Below, piece after piece: positions 17,861-26,977 of a stretch of DNA of 64,000 nt (the first letter of the stretch is position 1; the number at the start of each line of letters is the position of its first letter). The notes beneath the pieces are model-generated. The model was not told the DNA's origin. It ran no database searches and worked only from the letters and a program-made list of their open reading frames with translations. Source of the stretch: Pseudomonas hygromyciniae (GTDB lineage Bacteria > Pseudomonadota > Gammaproteobacteria > Pseudomonadales > Pseudomonadaceae); contig NZ_CP070506.1 in assembly GCF_016925675.1 (NCBI RefSeq), forward strand, positions 5,516,501 through 5,580,500, in the 5' to 3' direction. The translations under genes and the position numbers were made by a program.

Positions 17861-19114
17861 TCAGCGATAAACCGGGAAATCAGCGCACAGGGCAGACACG
17901 TGCTTGGCCACGTTGGCCTCGACATCGGCATCGCCGAGGTTGTCGAGGATGTCGCAGATCCAGCCAGCCAACTCGACGCACTGCGCCACTTTAAAACCGC
18001 GTGTGGTCACCGCCGGAGTGCCGATGCGCAGGCCCGAGGTCACAAATGGCGACTGCGGGTCATTGGGCACGGCGTTCTTGTTGACGGTGATATGGGCGCG
18101 ACCGAGGGCGGCGTCTGCGTCCTTGCCGGTGAGGCCTTGGCGGATCAGGCTGACCAGGAACAGGTGGTTATCGGTGCCGCCGGACACTACGTCGTAGCCA
18201 CGCTTGATAAACACGCTGGCCATGGCCTGGGCGTTGTCGATCACCTGCTGTTGATAAGCTTTGAAGCCTGGCTCCATCGCCTCCTTGAAGCACACAGCCT
18301 TGCCCGCGATCACGTGCATCAGCGGGCCGCCCTGTGCGCCTGGGAACACGGCGGAGTTGAGTTTTTTCTCAATCTCTTCGTTGGACTTGGCCAGGATCAG
18401 GCCACCCCGTGGACCGCGCAGGGTCTTGTGGGTGGTGGTGGTCACCACATCGGCGTACGGCAGCGGGTTCGGGTACAGGCCGGCGGCAACCAAGCCTGCG
18501 ACGTGGGCCATGTCGACGAACAGCAGCGCGCCCACCTTGTCGGCGATCTGGCGAAAGCGCGGAAAATCCAGGGTCTTGGAGTAGGCAGAGAAACCGGCCA
18601 CGACCATTTTCGGCTTGTGCTCCACGGCCAGGCGCTCGACTTCGTCGTAGTCGATCAGGCCGGTGTCGGTGTTGATGCCGTACTGCACGGCGTTGTACAG
18701 CTTGCCCGAGGACGACACCTTGGCGCCGTGGGTCAGGTGACCGCCGTGGGCCAGGCTCATGCCCAGAATGGTGTCGCCGGCATTGATCAGCGCCAGGTAC
18801 ACGGCGCTGTTGGCGGACGAACCGGAGTGCGGTTGCACGTTGGCGTAATCGGCGCCGAACAGCTGCTTGGCGCGCTCGATGGCCAGGGCCTCGACTTTAT
18901 CCACATGCTCGCAGCCGCCGTAGTAGCGCTTGCCAGGGTAGCCTTCGGCGTATTTGTTGGTGAGGCCGCTGCCTTGAGCTTCCATCACACGCTTGCTGGT
19001 GTAGTTCTCCGACGCGATCAGCTCGATATGATCTTCCTGACGCTGCTCCTCGGCATTCATGGCCGCCAGCAGTGCGTCGTCATATCCCTGGATCTGGTCT
19101 TGTTTGCTGAACAT
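17861..19114 (-). CDS. glyA: Serine hydroxymethyltransferase
   Basis: This 417-residue PLP enzyme interconverts glycine plus methylene-THF and serine. The PLP lysine is in [16 protein letters not shown], with the [10 protein letters not shown] segment upstream. As the first gene of the sarcosine oxidase operon it uses both products of SoxBDAG to make serine. Pseudomonads usually carry another glyA copy elsewhere, so this one is probably the catabolic, betaine-induced form. Confidence 0.96.
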   Translation of the reverse strand: MFSKQDQIQGYDDALLAAMNAEEQRQEDHIELIASENYTSKRVMEAQGSGLTNKYAEGYPGKRYYGGCEHVDKVEALAIERAKQLFGADYANVQPHSGSSANSAVYLALINAGDTILGMSLAHGGHLTHGAKVSSSGKLYNAVQYGINTDTGLIDYDEVERLAVEHKPKMVVAGFSAYSKTLDFPRFRQIADKVGALLFVDMAHVAGLVAAGLYPNPLPYADVVTTTTHKTLRGPRGGLILAKSNEEIEKKLNSAVFPGAQGGPLMHVIAGKAVCFKEAMEPGFKAYQQQVIDNAQAMASVFIKRGYDVVSGGTDNHLFLVSLIRQGLTGKDADAALGRAHITVNKNAVPNDPQSPFVTSGLRIGTPAVTTRGFKVAQCVELAGWICDILDNLGDADVEANVAKHVSALCADFPVYR

Positions 19115-19253
19115 CGCGTCTCTCCCAGCCTTTCGTATTGTTGAGGCCCGTGCAGGGCCCTTTGATGCGATGGTAGGGCTGGCGCAGGCAGGTCAAATGC
19201 CTACGCACGCCACGCAAAGGTGCGTTTACGACATGACCAGAACAACACCGAAC

Positions 19254-19347
19254 AAATGTGGGAGCGGGCTTGCTCGCGAATGCGGTGTGTCAGGCAGCAC
19301 ATGCATTGGCTGGTCCACCGCATTCGCGAGCAAGCCCGCTCCCACAG
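19254..19347. repeat. REPIN (GAGCGGGCTTGCTCGCGAA type)
   Basis: A long inverted pair lies between the traX-like gene and glyA. The left half starts at AAATGTGGGAGC. Confidence 0.9.
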
Positions 19348-19350
19348 GGA

Positions 19351-20079
19351 CTATGTGATGACCTTTCGAAGGAGTAGCAGCAGTAAGAAATGCGCGGGAT
19401 AAAGTGCATACGCCCAGCGCCGCATAGCCGGCGGTGAGACATGTGTGACCTGTCGCAACAAGACCAATCCGGCCAATGGCGCAATCAGGCATGTGGCCAA
19501 CCCGAGCATCGCGACGAGATTGCCGCTATTGAGTAAGACCTGCCATTGATTGGCAGCTACACACACCAACCCCGGCAACACGCTCAAATACCACGGGCGA
19601 CTGAACACCAACAGCATCGCCAACGGCAGCAATACACCAAAAAATCCGAACATCAGGCTCGACGAAAATACCGCCGCCAACAACAAGGCGATCAGCGCCA
19701 ATCCTCGATCAAAAAGCGTCTTTTGCTGCCATCCTCGTGCAACCAGCAAACCCAGCGCCAGGGTCGGCAGCACATTCAATGTATCGGCATCCTCGATAAA
19801 CATCCGATAGGGCACCTCGCTGATCACGCTGAACAGCAGCAACCAGCCCAGGTAACGCCATTGAAAGATCGTCGGCCCATCCTTGACCCGGTGCAGGTTC
19901 GCCGCAATCGCCAGGCAAAACCACGGGAACGCCAGGCGTCCCGGCACGTACAGGCCATCGAGGCTCAAACCGATATAGCGCAGGTGATCGAGCACCATGC
20001 TCAGCAGCGCCAGCCATTTGAGCAGGTCCAGGGCGCCATCGCGGCCGCGCCTTACAGGAATCGTTTCAGTACCGTGCAT
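19351..20079 (-). CDS. TraX family membrane protein
   Basis: This 242-residue multi-helix protein matches the TraX family. It opens with GALDLLKWLALLSMVLDHLRY, the conserved DxxKxxA..MxxDH motif. It then shows about seven to eight TM helices and ends LYPAHFLLLLLLRKVI, where YPxH is also conserved. The start is the ATG at 20079, preceded by CTGGGGAA; an ATG at 20100 is an alternative and the much longer open frame is not real. F-plasmid TraX acetylates pilin, but chromosomal members are probably acyl or acetyl transferases of unknown substrate. Confidence 0.85.
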   Translation of the reverse strand: MHGTETIPVRRGRDGALDLLKWLALLSMVLDHLRYIGLSLDGLYVPGRLAFPWFCLAIAANLHRVKDGPTIFQWRYLGWLLLFSVISEVPYRMFIEDADTLNVLPTLALGLLVARGWQQKTLFDRGLALIALLLAAVFSSSLMFGFFGVLLPLAMLLVFSRPWYLSVLPGLVCVAANQWQVLLNSGNLVAMLGLATCLIAPLAGLVLLRQVTHVSPPAMRRWAYALYPAHFLLLLLLRKVIT

Positions 20080-20169
20080 AATTCCCCAGAGACTTTGCAT
20101 TAACAGTGCGTGCGCCCGCCGGATATTCTTGGTTAAAGTGCGCACCAATATCGACCACAGGAACGGGCC

Positions 20170-21210
20170 ATGACCGACAAGAGCCAACAATTTGCCAGTG
20201 ACAACTATTCGGGTATCTGCCCGGAAGCCTGGGCCGCCATGGAGCTCGCCAACCAGGGCCATCAACGCGCCTATGGCGACGATGAATGGACCCACCGCGC
20301 CGCCGACGGTTTCCGCAAACTGTTTGAAACCGATTGTGAAGTGTTCTTCGCCTTCAACGGTACGGCGGCCAACTCCCTGGCCCTGTCTTCGCTGTGCCAG
20401 AGCTACCATAGCGTGATTTGCTCGGAAACCGCCCACGTCGAGACCGACGAATGCGGCGCACCGGAGTTCTTCTCCAACGGTTCCAAGCTGCTCACCGCGC
20501 GCACCGAGAATGGCAAGCTGACCCCCGAGTCGATCCGTGAGATCGCCCTCAAGCGCCAGGATATCCACTACCCCAAGCCCCGCGTCGTGACCCTGACCCA
20601 GGCCACCGAAGTGGGCAGCGTGTACACACCGGATGAAATCCGCGCCATCAGTGTCACCTGCAAGGAGCTGGGGCTGAACCTGCATATGGATGGCGCACGC
20701 TTCTCCAACGCCTGCGCCTTCCTCGGCTGCTCGCCGGCCGACCTGACCTGGAAAGCCGGGGTGGATGTGCTGTGTTTTGGCGGCACCAAGAACGGCATGG
20801 CGGTGGGTGAGGCGATCCTGTTCTTTAACCACAAGCTGGCGGAAGACTTCGACTATCGCTGCAAACAGGCCGGCCAACTGGCCTCGAAAATGCGCTTCCT
20901 GTCAGCGCCATGGGTCGGCCTGCTGGAAAACGACGCCTGGCTCAAGCACGCACGCCACGCCAACCACTGCGCGCAGTTGCTCAGCAGCCTGGTGGCGGAC
21001 ATTCCCGGCGTGGAATTGATGTTCCCGGTGCAGGCCAACGGCGTGTTCCTGCAACTCTCGGAGCCGGCCATCGCCGCGCTGACGGCCAAGGGCTGGCGCT
21101 TCTACACCTTTATCGGCAAGGGCGGCGCACGCTTCATGTGCGCGTGGGATACCGAAGAAGAACGGGTACGCGAACTTGCGGCGGATATACGCGAAGTGAT
21201 GGGCGCCTGA
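20170..21210 (+). CDS. ltaE: Low-specificity L-threonine aldolase
   Basis: This 346-residue fold-type I PLP enzyme cleaves L-threonine and L-allo-threonine to glycine and acetaldehyde. The PLP lysine lies in VLCFGGTKNGMAVGEA, and LHMDGARFSNA carries the cofactor-binding Asp. AGGAA precedes the ATG. Its product glycine feeds the same pool as the nearby sarcosine pathway. Confidence 0.93.
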   Translation: MTDKSQQFASDNYSGICPEAWAAMELANQGHQRAYGDDEWTHRAADGFRKLFETDCEVFFAFNGTAANSLALSSLCQSYHSVICSETAHVETDECGAPEFFSNGSKLLTARTENGKLTPESIREIALKRQDIHYPKPRVVTLTQATEVGSVYTPDEIRAISVTCKELGLNLHMDGARFSNACAFLGCSPADLTWKAGVDVLCFGGTKNGMAVGEAILFFNHKLAEDFDYRCKQAGQLASKMRFLSAPWVGLLENDAWLKHARHANHCAQLLSSLVADIPGVELMFPVQANGVFLQLSEPAIAALTAKGWRFYTFIGKGGARFMCAWDTEEERVRELAADIREVMGA

Positions 21211-21256
21211 CCTGTGGCGAGGGGGCTTGCCACAACAGCCTCCTCGCCGCCAGCCT

Positions 21257-23071
21257 CTACAGTTTCAAGGGTTGCAAAGCATCCCACTGATCAATAGGCC
21301 CGGGATTGTTTTCGATTGTCCCGCCCTCAAAGATGACCGCCAGCTTGTTCACCGCATTCAAGGCCGTGGTCACAGCGCCCTCGGCCCAGCCCCCGGTCCA
21401 GGAAATGTCATCTCCCGACAGAATAAAACCGTCCGGCTCTCCCCCCTCTACACCGTTCATGAACTGGGAAAACAGCAGGCGCTGATACTCATACTGCCCC
21501 GGCAGGTTCATCTTGAAGGCCCCCAGGTAAAACGGCTCGTCTTCCCAGTTGATCTCGATAAACGGATCAACCATGCCGAACTCGGCCGCCAGGTCCAGTT
21601 GCGTATCGGCGTACACCGTATCCAGCAAGGTGGTACACAACTGCACATGGGTCGGCAACGGCGCGCTGCGATCGCCCAGGAACTTCAGGCTGTCATCGTT
21701 CCAGGTATATGAGAGGAACATACCGCAGCCCGTGCTCGCCCCATTGCCCAAACCGTAGTCCAACAGGTAGGTGCCTCGGGTCAGGCGATCCGACAAGGTC
21801 ACGCTCATCTTGTAGCGACCGTTCTGGGCATCATTCCAAAATGGCCGCTGGGTGGTGGCAAAGATCTTCGCCGACTGCATGTAATGGGTGTACATCACCG
21901 CCTCCCAGGTCTCTGGGGCCAGCAAGTTGTCCATCAGGTTAAAACGGTCCTTGCCGTCCATGTAGCGGAACTTGTCGAGCACCCGCACGTGAGGCGTGTA
22001 GACCACACTTTTAAAATTGCGCTCGGTACCCGTATTCAGCTGGTTGTCATACAGGTACACCTTGAATGAGCCACCGGACAGACGCTGGATCTGCCGGACC
22101 TCCTGATGCAGCGGGTCAGCGATCTCGCGACGCGTCAGGCTCTCCACGGTCGTGTCTGCCGGCCAATGGACCTGGGTGTCACCAAACGATGCCGGCGTGC
22201 CGCTCCACAAGCGCAGGGGCAGCTCGCTGGAACCGTCGTACATCAAGGAGTGATTGGTATCCAGGCCGGTATAAAGCACCCGCAGCACTTCGAGAAAGCA
22301 GTTCGGGTAGTCGGTGTTCCAGCCGCCGGTGCCGAAACCGATCTGGCCAAACAGGTCGATGTCTTCCCGAGTCCATTTGGCCTGCTCAACCATGGCGGCG
22401 TAGAAGCTCAGGTCATCCCATCCCGACCGCAGGATCGTGTTCCAGATGGCCTTGATTTCAGCCTGGTTCACCGCACTTTCCTGCATCGCGTTTTCCATGT
22501 CGGTAAAGCGAATCGGGTCCTGCTCCAGAAATTGGCCGAAGAACATATCCTCAATGCGTTTGTATTGGTCCGGCAGATCATTGCCCTCGTAGTACGTCTG
22601 CTGGTTCTTGTAATCGACAACCGTGCTGGGCGCAGCCGCCGAGCCGGGGTTGGGGAAGTCCGTCGAATTGCCGCCCATGCCGACCTTATTGAAGTAGTGC
22701 ATCAACGCCTTGCCGGACTTGGGAAAGCGCATGGCCCCCAGTTCACAGATCACCCGGCCCTGCGGGTCGTTGCGGTCACCCAGCACATGAGCAAACAGGC
22801 GCCCACCAATGCGCCCCGAGGCTTCGACCACCACCGGATGCAGGCCCATGCGCATCGCCTCGTAGGCAGCTACCAGACCGGACACGCCGGCCCCGACGAT
22901 CAACACCTGCTCGCCATAATGCTGTGGCGCGACATGGCCCAGGGGTTTCTTGAGGATTGCCGCCTGCCACAGATAGCGGGCGTAATGGAACGGAAAATCA
23001 GGAATCAGCGCCGTGACGTTTTTGTTCAACAGGCGCTGGGCCCCCTGGGAACGGGAGGGAATCGCAGACAT
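21257..23071 (-). CDS. Flavin amine oxidase of the tryptophan 2-monooxygenase / L-phenylalanine 2-monooxygenase type
   Basis: This is a 604-residue FAD enzyme started at the ATG at 23071, seven bases after AAGGA. The dinucleotide fold is VLIVGAGVSGLVAAYEAMRMG (GxGxxG at residues 60-65), followed by the EASGRIGGRL motif. Family-specific segments are CELGAMRFPKSGKALMHYF, VTLSDRLTRGTYLLDYG and, at the C-terminus, SGDDISWTGGWAEGAVTTA. These match IaaM-type tryptophan 2-monooxygenases and the related bacterial phenylalanine oxidase, which turn the amino acid into the amide (indole-3-acetamide or phenylacetamide) by oxidative decarboxylation. No signal peptide is seen. Which amino acid is used cannot be read from sequence alone. 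It is divergent from a permease and a nitrilase-fold hydrolase that could complete the route. Confidence 0.85.
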   Translation of the reverse strand: MSAIPSRSQGAQRLLNKNVTALIPDFPFHYARYLWQAAILKKPLGHVAPQHYGEQVLIVGAGVSGLVAAYEAMRMGLHPVVVEASGRIGGRLFAHVLGDRNDPQGRVICELGAMRFPKSGKALMHYFNKVGMGGNSTDFPNPGSAAAPSTVVDYKNQQTYYEGNDLPDQYKRIEDMFFGQFLEQDPIRFTDMENAMQESAVNQAEIKAIWNTILRSGWDDLSFYAAMVEQAKWTREDIDLFGQIGFGTGGWNTDYPNCFLEVLRVLYTGLDTNHSLMYDGSSELPLRLWSGTPASFGDTQVHWPADTTVESLTRREIADPLHQEVRQIQRLSGGSFKVYLYDNQLNTGTERNFKSVVYTPHVRVLDKFRYMDGKDRFNLMDNLLAPETWEAVMYTHYMQSAKIFATTQRPFWNDAQNGRYKMSVTLSDRLTRGTYLLDYGLGNGASTGCGMFLSYTWNDDSLKFLGDRSAPLPTHVQLCTTLLDTVYADTQLDLAAEFGMVDPFIEINWEDEPFYLGAFKMNLPGQYEYQRLLFSQFMNGVEGGEPDGFILSGDDISWTGGWAEGAVTTALNAVNKLAVIFEGGTIENNPGPIDQWDALQPLKL

Positions 23072-23335
23072 GGTGGCTTCCTTGCAGATTGGGTGAGCGT
23101 CCACCCTTTACGACAAGGCTAAAGGCGACTGCGACGGGACTAAAAACCAGACTAGAAGACCGACCGCACCCTGGTTATATCGCTTTGCAATAAGACAGAG
23201 CGGTTCCATCGCCGCCCGCAAAAAAGCATTACTTAAGGAAAGTCTGAAGTAATTATTTATAGATCGCGATTCAATTGGCCCGCCAGTTACCCGATGCTCC
23301 GGCACTCACCCCCTATAAAAATAAACCGTGAACCT
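23072..23335. promoter_or_regulatory. Divergent promoter region of the amine oxidase and permease-hydrolase genes
   Basis: This is 264 bases without a gene. The right two-thirds (about 23165-23275) is AT-richer than its surroundings and includes AAAAAAGCATTACTTAAGG and a TAATTATTTATAG stretch that could hold promoters. No regulator gene is adjacent. Confidence 0.5.
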
Positions 23336-24781
23336 ATGAACGCCCTATCCGACAAGACCGCTCCCCGCGCCGCCCCCGGCCTGAAAATAGAGACCCGCTC
23401 CATTGACTACGTGCCGCGCAACGAACGCCACGGCAAAGTCTGGCACCAGGGTCCCTTCTGGTTCACGGGCAACTTCGTCCTCACCACCATGGTCACCGGC
23501 TTCACCGGGGCCGCGTTGGGCTTGAGCCTGGTCTACGCCGTGCTGGCGATTGTCATTGGTGTGTGCCTGGGCACCTTCGCCATGGCGTTCCACGCCAACC
23601 AGGGCCCGCGCATGGGCTTGCCGCAGATGATCCAGTCACGCGCCCAGTTCGGTCTGCGCGGGGCCATCGTGCCGTTTATCGCGGTGATCTTTGTGTACAT
23701 CGGCTTCAACGTGTTCAACGTGATTCTCGCCACCGATGCCATCAACACGGTCCTGCCGGGCAGCCGCGCGCCGTGGTATGCGCTGATGATCATCCTCGCG
23801 GTGGTGATTGCCGTGATCGGCCATGACCTGCTGCACACCGTGCAACGCTGGCTGACCTACGTGATGATCAGCGTATTCGCGGTGCTGACCGTCGCCGCCT
23901 TGATGAGCCTGTCGGCCGACGCGGCGGTGGCCGATGCACATTTCTCGTGGTCGGCGTTCCTGATTCAGCTCAGCGCCGCTGCCGGTTATCAGATCAGCTA
24001 CGCCGTGTACGTGTCGGACTACTCGCGCTATCTGCCCCACCAAACGCCGTCGCGCCGGGTGATTTTCTGGACCTACCTGGGCGCCGCCGGCTCTGCTTTG
24101 TGGCTGATGTCCCTGGGCGCATTCCTTGCTTCGGCGCTGCCCTCGCCGGATCCCATCACCAGCGTGCGCACCGTGGGCAACCAGGTGATCCCCGGCTTCG
24201 GCACCTTCACCGTGCTGATCGCCGTGCCGGCGCTGATTGGCATCATGGCGGTCAACTGCTACGGCGCCATGCTGACCGGCATCAGTGCCATCGACGGCTT
24301 CGTGAAGATCCAGCCGCGCCTCAAGAGCCGGATCATGGGGATTAGCCTGGTGGCGGTGATCATCTTCCTGATCGCCCTGAGCATTCCTGACAGCTACCTG
24401 GCCAGCTTCAATACGTTTGTGCTGCTGATGTTGTATTTCCTGGTGCCGTGGACCGCCGTCAACCTCGCGGATTTTTATCTGGTGCGCAAAGGCCAATACG
24501 CCATTAGCGACATCTTCAACCCCGCCGGTATCTATGGCCAGTGGGGCAAAGCGGGCCTGGTCGCCTATGGCCTGGGCATGGTCTCGATGGTGCCGTTCAT
24601 GTCGTTGAGCTTCTACGTCGGGCCGGTCGCCGTGGCGCTGGGCGGTGCCGACATTGCGTTTGTGATCGGCCTGGGCGTTTCCGCGCTCGCCTACTGTGTG
24701 ATGAACCGCAACCTTGACCATAACGCCGAGCGCCGTGCGATTGCCGCCAGCGAGGCTATGTTGGAAGGCAACAACCTATGA
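23336..24781 (+). CDS. NCS1 family (cytosine/purine/hydantoin permease-like) transporter
   Basis: This is a 481-residue permease with about twelve TM helices. Family features include the entry segment RNERHGKVWHQGPFWFTGNF, the first helices TTMVTGFTGAALGLSL and AMAFHANQGPRMGLPQMIQSR, which holds the conserved QxGxPxMIxSRAQFG region. It imports a nitrogenous compound with sodium or protons at the inner membrane. The ATG at 23336 gives the standard length although its ribosome site is weak. It shares an ATGA overlap with the next gene, so transport and hydrolysis are coupled. Confidence 0.88.
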   Translation: MNALSDKTAPRAAPGLKIETRSIDYVPRNERHGKVWHQGPFWFTGNFVLTTMVTGFTGAALGLSLVYAVLAIVIGVCLGTFAMAFHANQGPRMGLPQMIQSRAQFGLRGAIVPFIAVIFVYIGFNVFNVILATDAINTVLPGSRAPWYALMIILAVVIAVIGHDLLHTVQRWLTYVMISVFAVLTVAALMSLSADAAVADAHFSWSAFLIQLSAAAGYQISYAVYVSDYSRYLPHQTPSRRVIFWTYLGAAGSALWLMSLGAFLASALPSPDPITSVRTVGNQVIPGFGTFTVLIAVPALIGIMAVNCYGAMLTGISAIDGFVKIQPRLKSRIMGISLVAVIIFLIALSIPDSYLASFNTFVLLMLYFLVPWTAVNLADFYLVRKGQYAISDIFNPAGIYGQWGKAGLVAYGLGMVSMVPFMSLSFYVGPVAVALGGADIAFVIGLGVSALAYCVMNRNLDHNAERRAIAASEAMLEGNNL

Positions 24782-25593
24782 ACACCGTCCGTATCGCCTG
24801 TCATCAACTGGCGCCCCGTATCGCCGATGCGCAGTACAACCGCACCCTCAGCGCCGAGGCCATCCGCCGTGCAGCAGCGCTAGGCGCGCAGGTGGTAGTG
24901 CTGCCGGAGTTGATGCAGAGCGGTTATGTGTTCACGGACCTGCACGAAGCCCTTAGGGTGTCCGAAACCCTGGAGGGACCGACACTGACCCTGTGGAAAA
25001 CACTGGCAAACGAGCTGGGCATTATTGTCGTGGCCGGTTTCTGTGAGCGGCTGACGGCAACCCAGGTGGCCAACAGCGCCGCGCTGATAGAGCCGGACGG
25101 CAGGCTGACGGTGTACCGCAAGGCACATTTGTGGGACCGCGAAAAATCCATCTTCACCCCCGGCACCGAGCCCCCGCCGGTGGTCGAAACCGCCGTCGGA
25201 CGCATCGCCGTGATGATCTGCTACGACCTGGAACTGCCCGAGTGGGTACGCCTGGCCGCCCTCGCCGGTGCCGACCTGCTCTGTGCGCCGGTCAACTGGC
25301 CAGATGGCCCGCGCCCCGCCGGCGAAAGGCCGGCAGAAATCGTCCGGGTCCAGGCCAATGCCGCCGTCAACCGCCTGTTCATTGCCGCGTGCGACCGTCA
25401 TGGCGAAGAACGCGGCGTCAACTGGGTAGGAGGGTCAGTTATCGTCGATGCCGATGGCTACCCCCAGGCCGGCGCGACCTCCCATCAGCAAGAACAGTGC
25501 CTGGTGGCGGACCTGCCTCTGGCCCAGGCCCGGGATAAGTTCATCAGTGCGCACAACCATGTGCATCAGGATCGTCGGCCAGGGTTGTACTAA
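24778..25593 (+). CDS. Carbon-nitrogen hydrolase (nitrilase superfamily amidase)
   Basis: This 271-residue hydrolase has the complete nitrilase-superfamily triad: Glu44 (VVVLPELMQSGY), Lys115 (TVYRKAHLWD) and Cys148 (IAVMICYDLELPEW). The lysine and cysteine contexts point to an aliphatic or aryl amidase rather than a nitrilase sensu stricto. It overlaps the permease gene by four bases. Given the divergent tryptophan/phenylalanine monooxygenase, it may hydrolyse indole-3-acetamide or phenylacetamide to the acid, but it could equally act on the compound taken up by the NCS1 permease. Confidence 0.88.
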   Translation: MNTVRIACHQLAPRIADAQYNRTLSAEAIRRAAALGAQVVVLPELMQSGYVFTDLHEALRVSETLEGPTLTLWKTLANELGIIVVAGFCERLTATQVANSAALIEPDGRLTVYRKAHLWDREKSIFTPGTEPPPVVETAVGRIAVMICYDLELPEWVRLAALAGADLLCAPVNWPDGPRPAGERPAEIVRVQANAAVNRLFIAACDRHGEERGVNWVGGSVIVDADGYPQAGATSHQQEQCLVADLPLAQARDKFISAHNHVHQDRRPGLY

Positions 25594-25595
25594 GA

Positions 25596-26696
25596 TCAGA
25601 ACTCGATCCGCACATCCCCCTTCGGCACGCTGCAGCACGACAGGATGTAGCCTTCGGCTTCGTCTTCTTCGGTGATGCCGCCGTTGTGCTCCATCTCGAC
25701 CTCCCCGCCCAGCTTCATCACCTTGCACGTGCCGCAAATGCCCATGCCGCAGGCTTTGGGGATCAGCAGGCCGAGCTTGGCGGCGGCGGCATGCACGGTT
25801 TCGCCCGGCGCCACGCGGATGCTTTTGCCCGACGCAATGAATTCCACCTGATGCAAATCCGCCTGGTCGATCTGCGGCGCATCGGCGGCTTGTTCGGCTT
25901 GCTCGACCGCATCGGCGCGGGCTTCCGCTGGCGTGGCGCCGAAGGATTCCTCGTGGTAGCGCGCCATGTCGAAGCCCGCCGCTTCGAGCAGGCGTTTGAC
26001 CGCGCTCATATAAGGTGTCGGCCCGCAGCAGAACACTTCCCGCTCGAGGAAGTCCGGCACCATCAATTCCAGCATCTTGTGGTTCAGGTACCCGCGATAC
26101 CCGGCCCAGGGTTCGCCCAGGCCGTGCTTCTCGCAAATCAGGTGCAGGCTGAAGTTGTCGATGCGCGAGGCCATGTGTTCCAGCTCGCGGTGGTAAATGA
26201 TGTCTTTGGGCGAGCGCGCACTGTGGATAAAGGTCATGTCGACATTGGCGTTGGTGTCGTAGAACCAACGGGCCATGGACATCACCGGGGTGATCCCCAC
26301 GCCACCGCTCAGGTACAGCACCTTCGGGCTCGGGAAGTCGATGGCATTGAACAGCCCCACCGGCCCGTGCACCGCCAACTCTTGCCCTTCATGCAGGGTG
26401 TCGTGCAACCAGTTCGACACCCGCCCGCCCGGCACGCGCTTGATGGTTACCGAGAAGCTGTAGGGCACCGATGGCGAGCTGGAAATGGTGTACGACCGCA
26501 TGATCGGCTGGCCGTCGATTTCCAGCTCCAGGGTGACGAACTGCCCCGGTTTGAAAAAGAACAGGATCGGCTGATCGGCCATAAAGCAGAAGGTGCGCAC
26601 ATCCCAGGTTTCCTGGATGACTTTGACGCACCGCACGATGTGCCGACCATTGGCCCAGGTCTGGGTGGTGACAGGATTCAGGAAGGTGTTGGACAT
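25596..26696 (-). CDS. gbcB: Glycine betaine demethylase, reductase subunit
   Basis: This 366-residue reductase feeds electrons from NAD(P)H to GbcA. A flavin domain with RSYTISSSP, an NAD domain with LYLSGGVGITPVMSMARW, and a C-terminal plant-type [2Fe-2S] ferredoxin domain (CGMGICGTCKVM, then LSCCSVPKGD) appear in this order. The start at 26696 is preceded by GGAG at six bases. It is divergent from gbcA and sits 3 bases from the convergent amidase gene. An exact DnaA-box sequence lies inside it at 26222-26230. Confidence 0.95.
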   Translation of the reverse strand: MSNTFLNPVTTQTWANGRHIVRCVKVIQETWDVRTFCFMADQPILFFFKPGQFVTLELEIDGQPIMRSYTISSSPSVPYSFSVTIKRVPGGRVSNWLHDTLHEGQELAVHGPVGLFNAIDFPSPKVLYLSGGVGITPVMSMARWFYDTNANVDMTFIHSARSPKDIIYHRELEHMASRIDNFSLHLICEKHGLGEPWAGYRGYLNHKMLELMVPDFLEREVFCCGPTPYMSAVKRLLEAAGFDMARYHEESFGATPAEARADAVEQAEQAADAPQIDQADLHQVEFIASGKSIRVAPGETVHAAAAKLGLLIPKACGMGICGTCKVMKLGGEVEMEHNGGITEEDEAEGYILSCCSVPKGDVRIEF

Positions 26697-26762
26697 GCTG
26701 TTCTCCACGGCCGTAGTTCGGCTTGATGCTGGCGATTCTGCGTAAGGCCGCAACCTGCCATT

Positions 26763-26803
26763 TACCTATCTGCGACATTCGCATACTTATCGCGACCAGC
26801 CCC
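26763..26803. promoter_or_regulatory. Candidate GbdR operator between gbcB and gbcA (direct repeat)
   Basis: Two imperfect direct repeats, TACCTATCTGCGAC and TACTTATCGCGACC, start 21 bases apart, about two helical turns, as expected for an AraC-family activator. The second shares the pattern TACTnnnnnCGACCAnCCC with a repeat upstream of cbcX. GbdR is known to activate gbc genes in P. aeruginosa; the exact site here is an inference. A related ACTTATCGCGGCCA sequence recurs at 26937-26950. Confidence 0.4.
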
Positions 26804-26977
26804 CATACCACTGGGGTTGCGCGTCGGGAACAGAGTGGGCCATGTCGTTAATGGATAAGGTTGAGGGCGGCGCCGGGCCCACACTCGCAGCCAACAACGA
26901 CGCTTTCTTTACGCCTTGCTGCAAACCTGATTAGCCACTTATCGCGGCCACACAGAATGGCCTTGAGGACACACACG

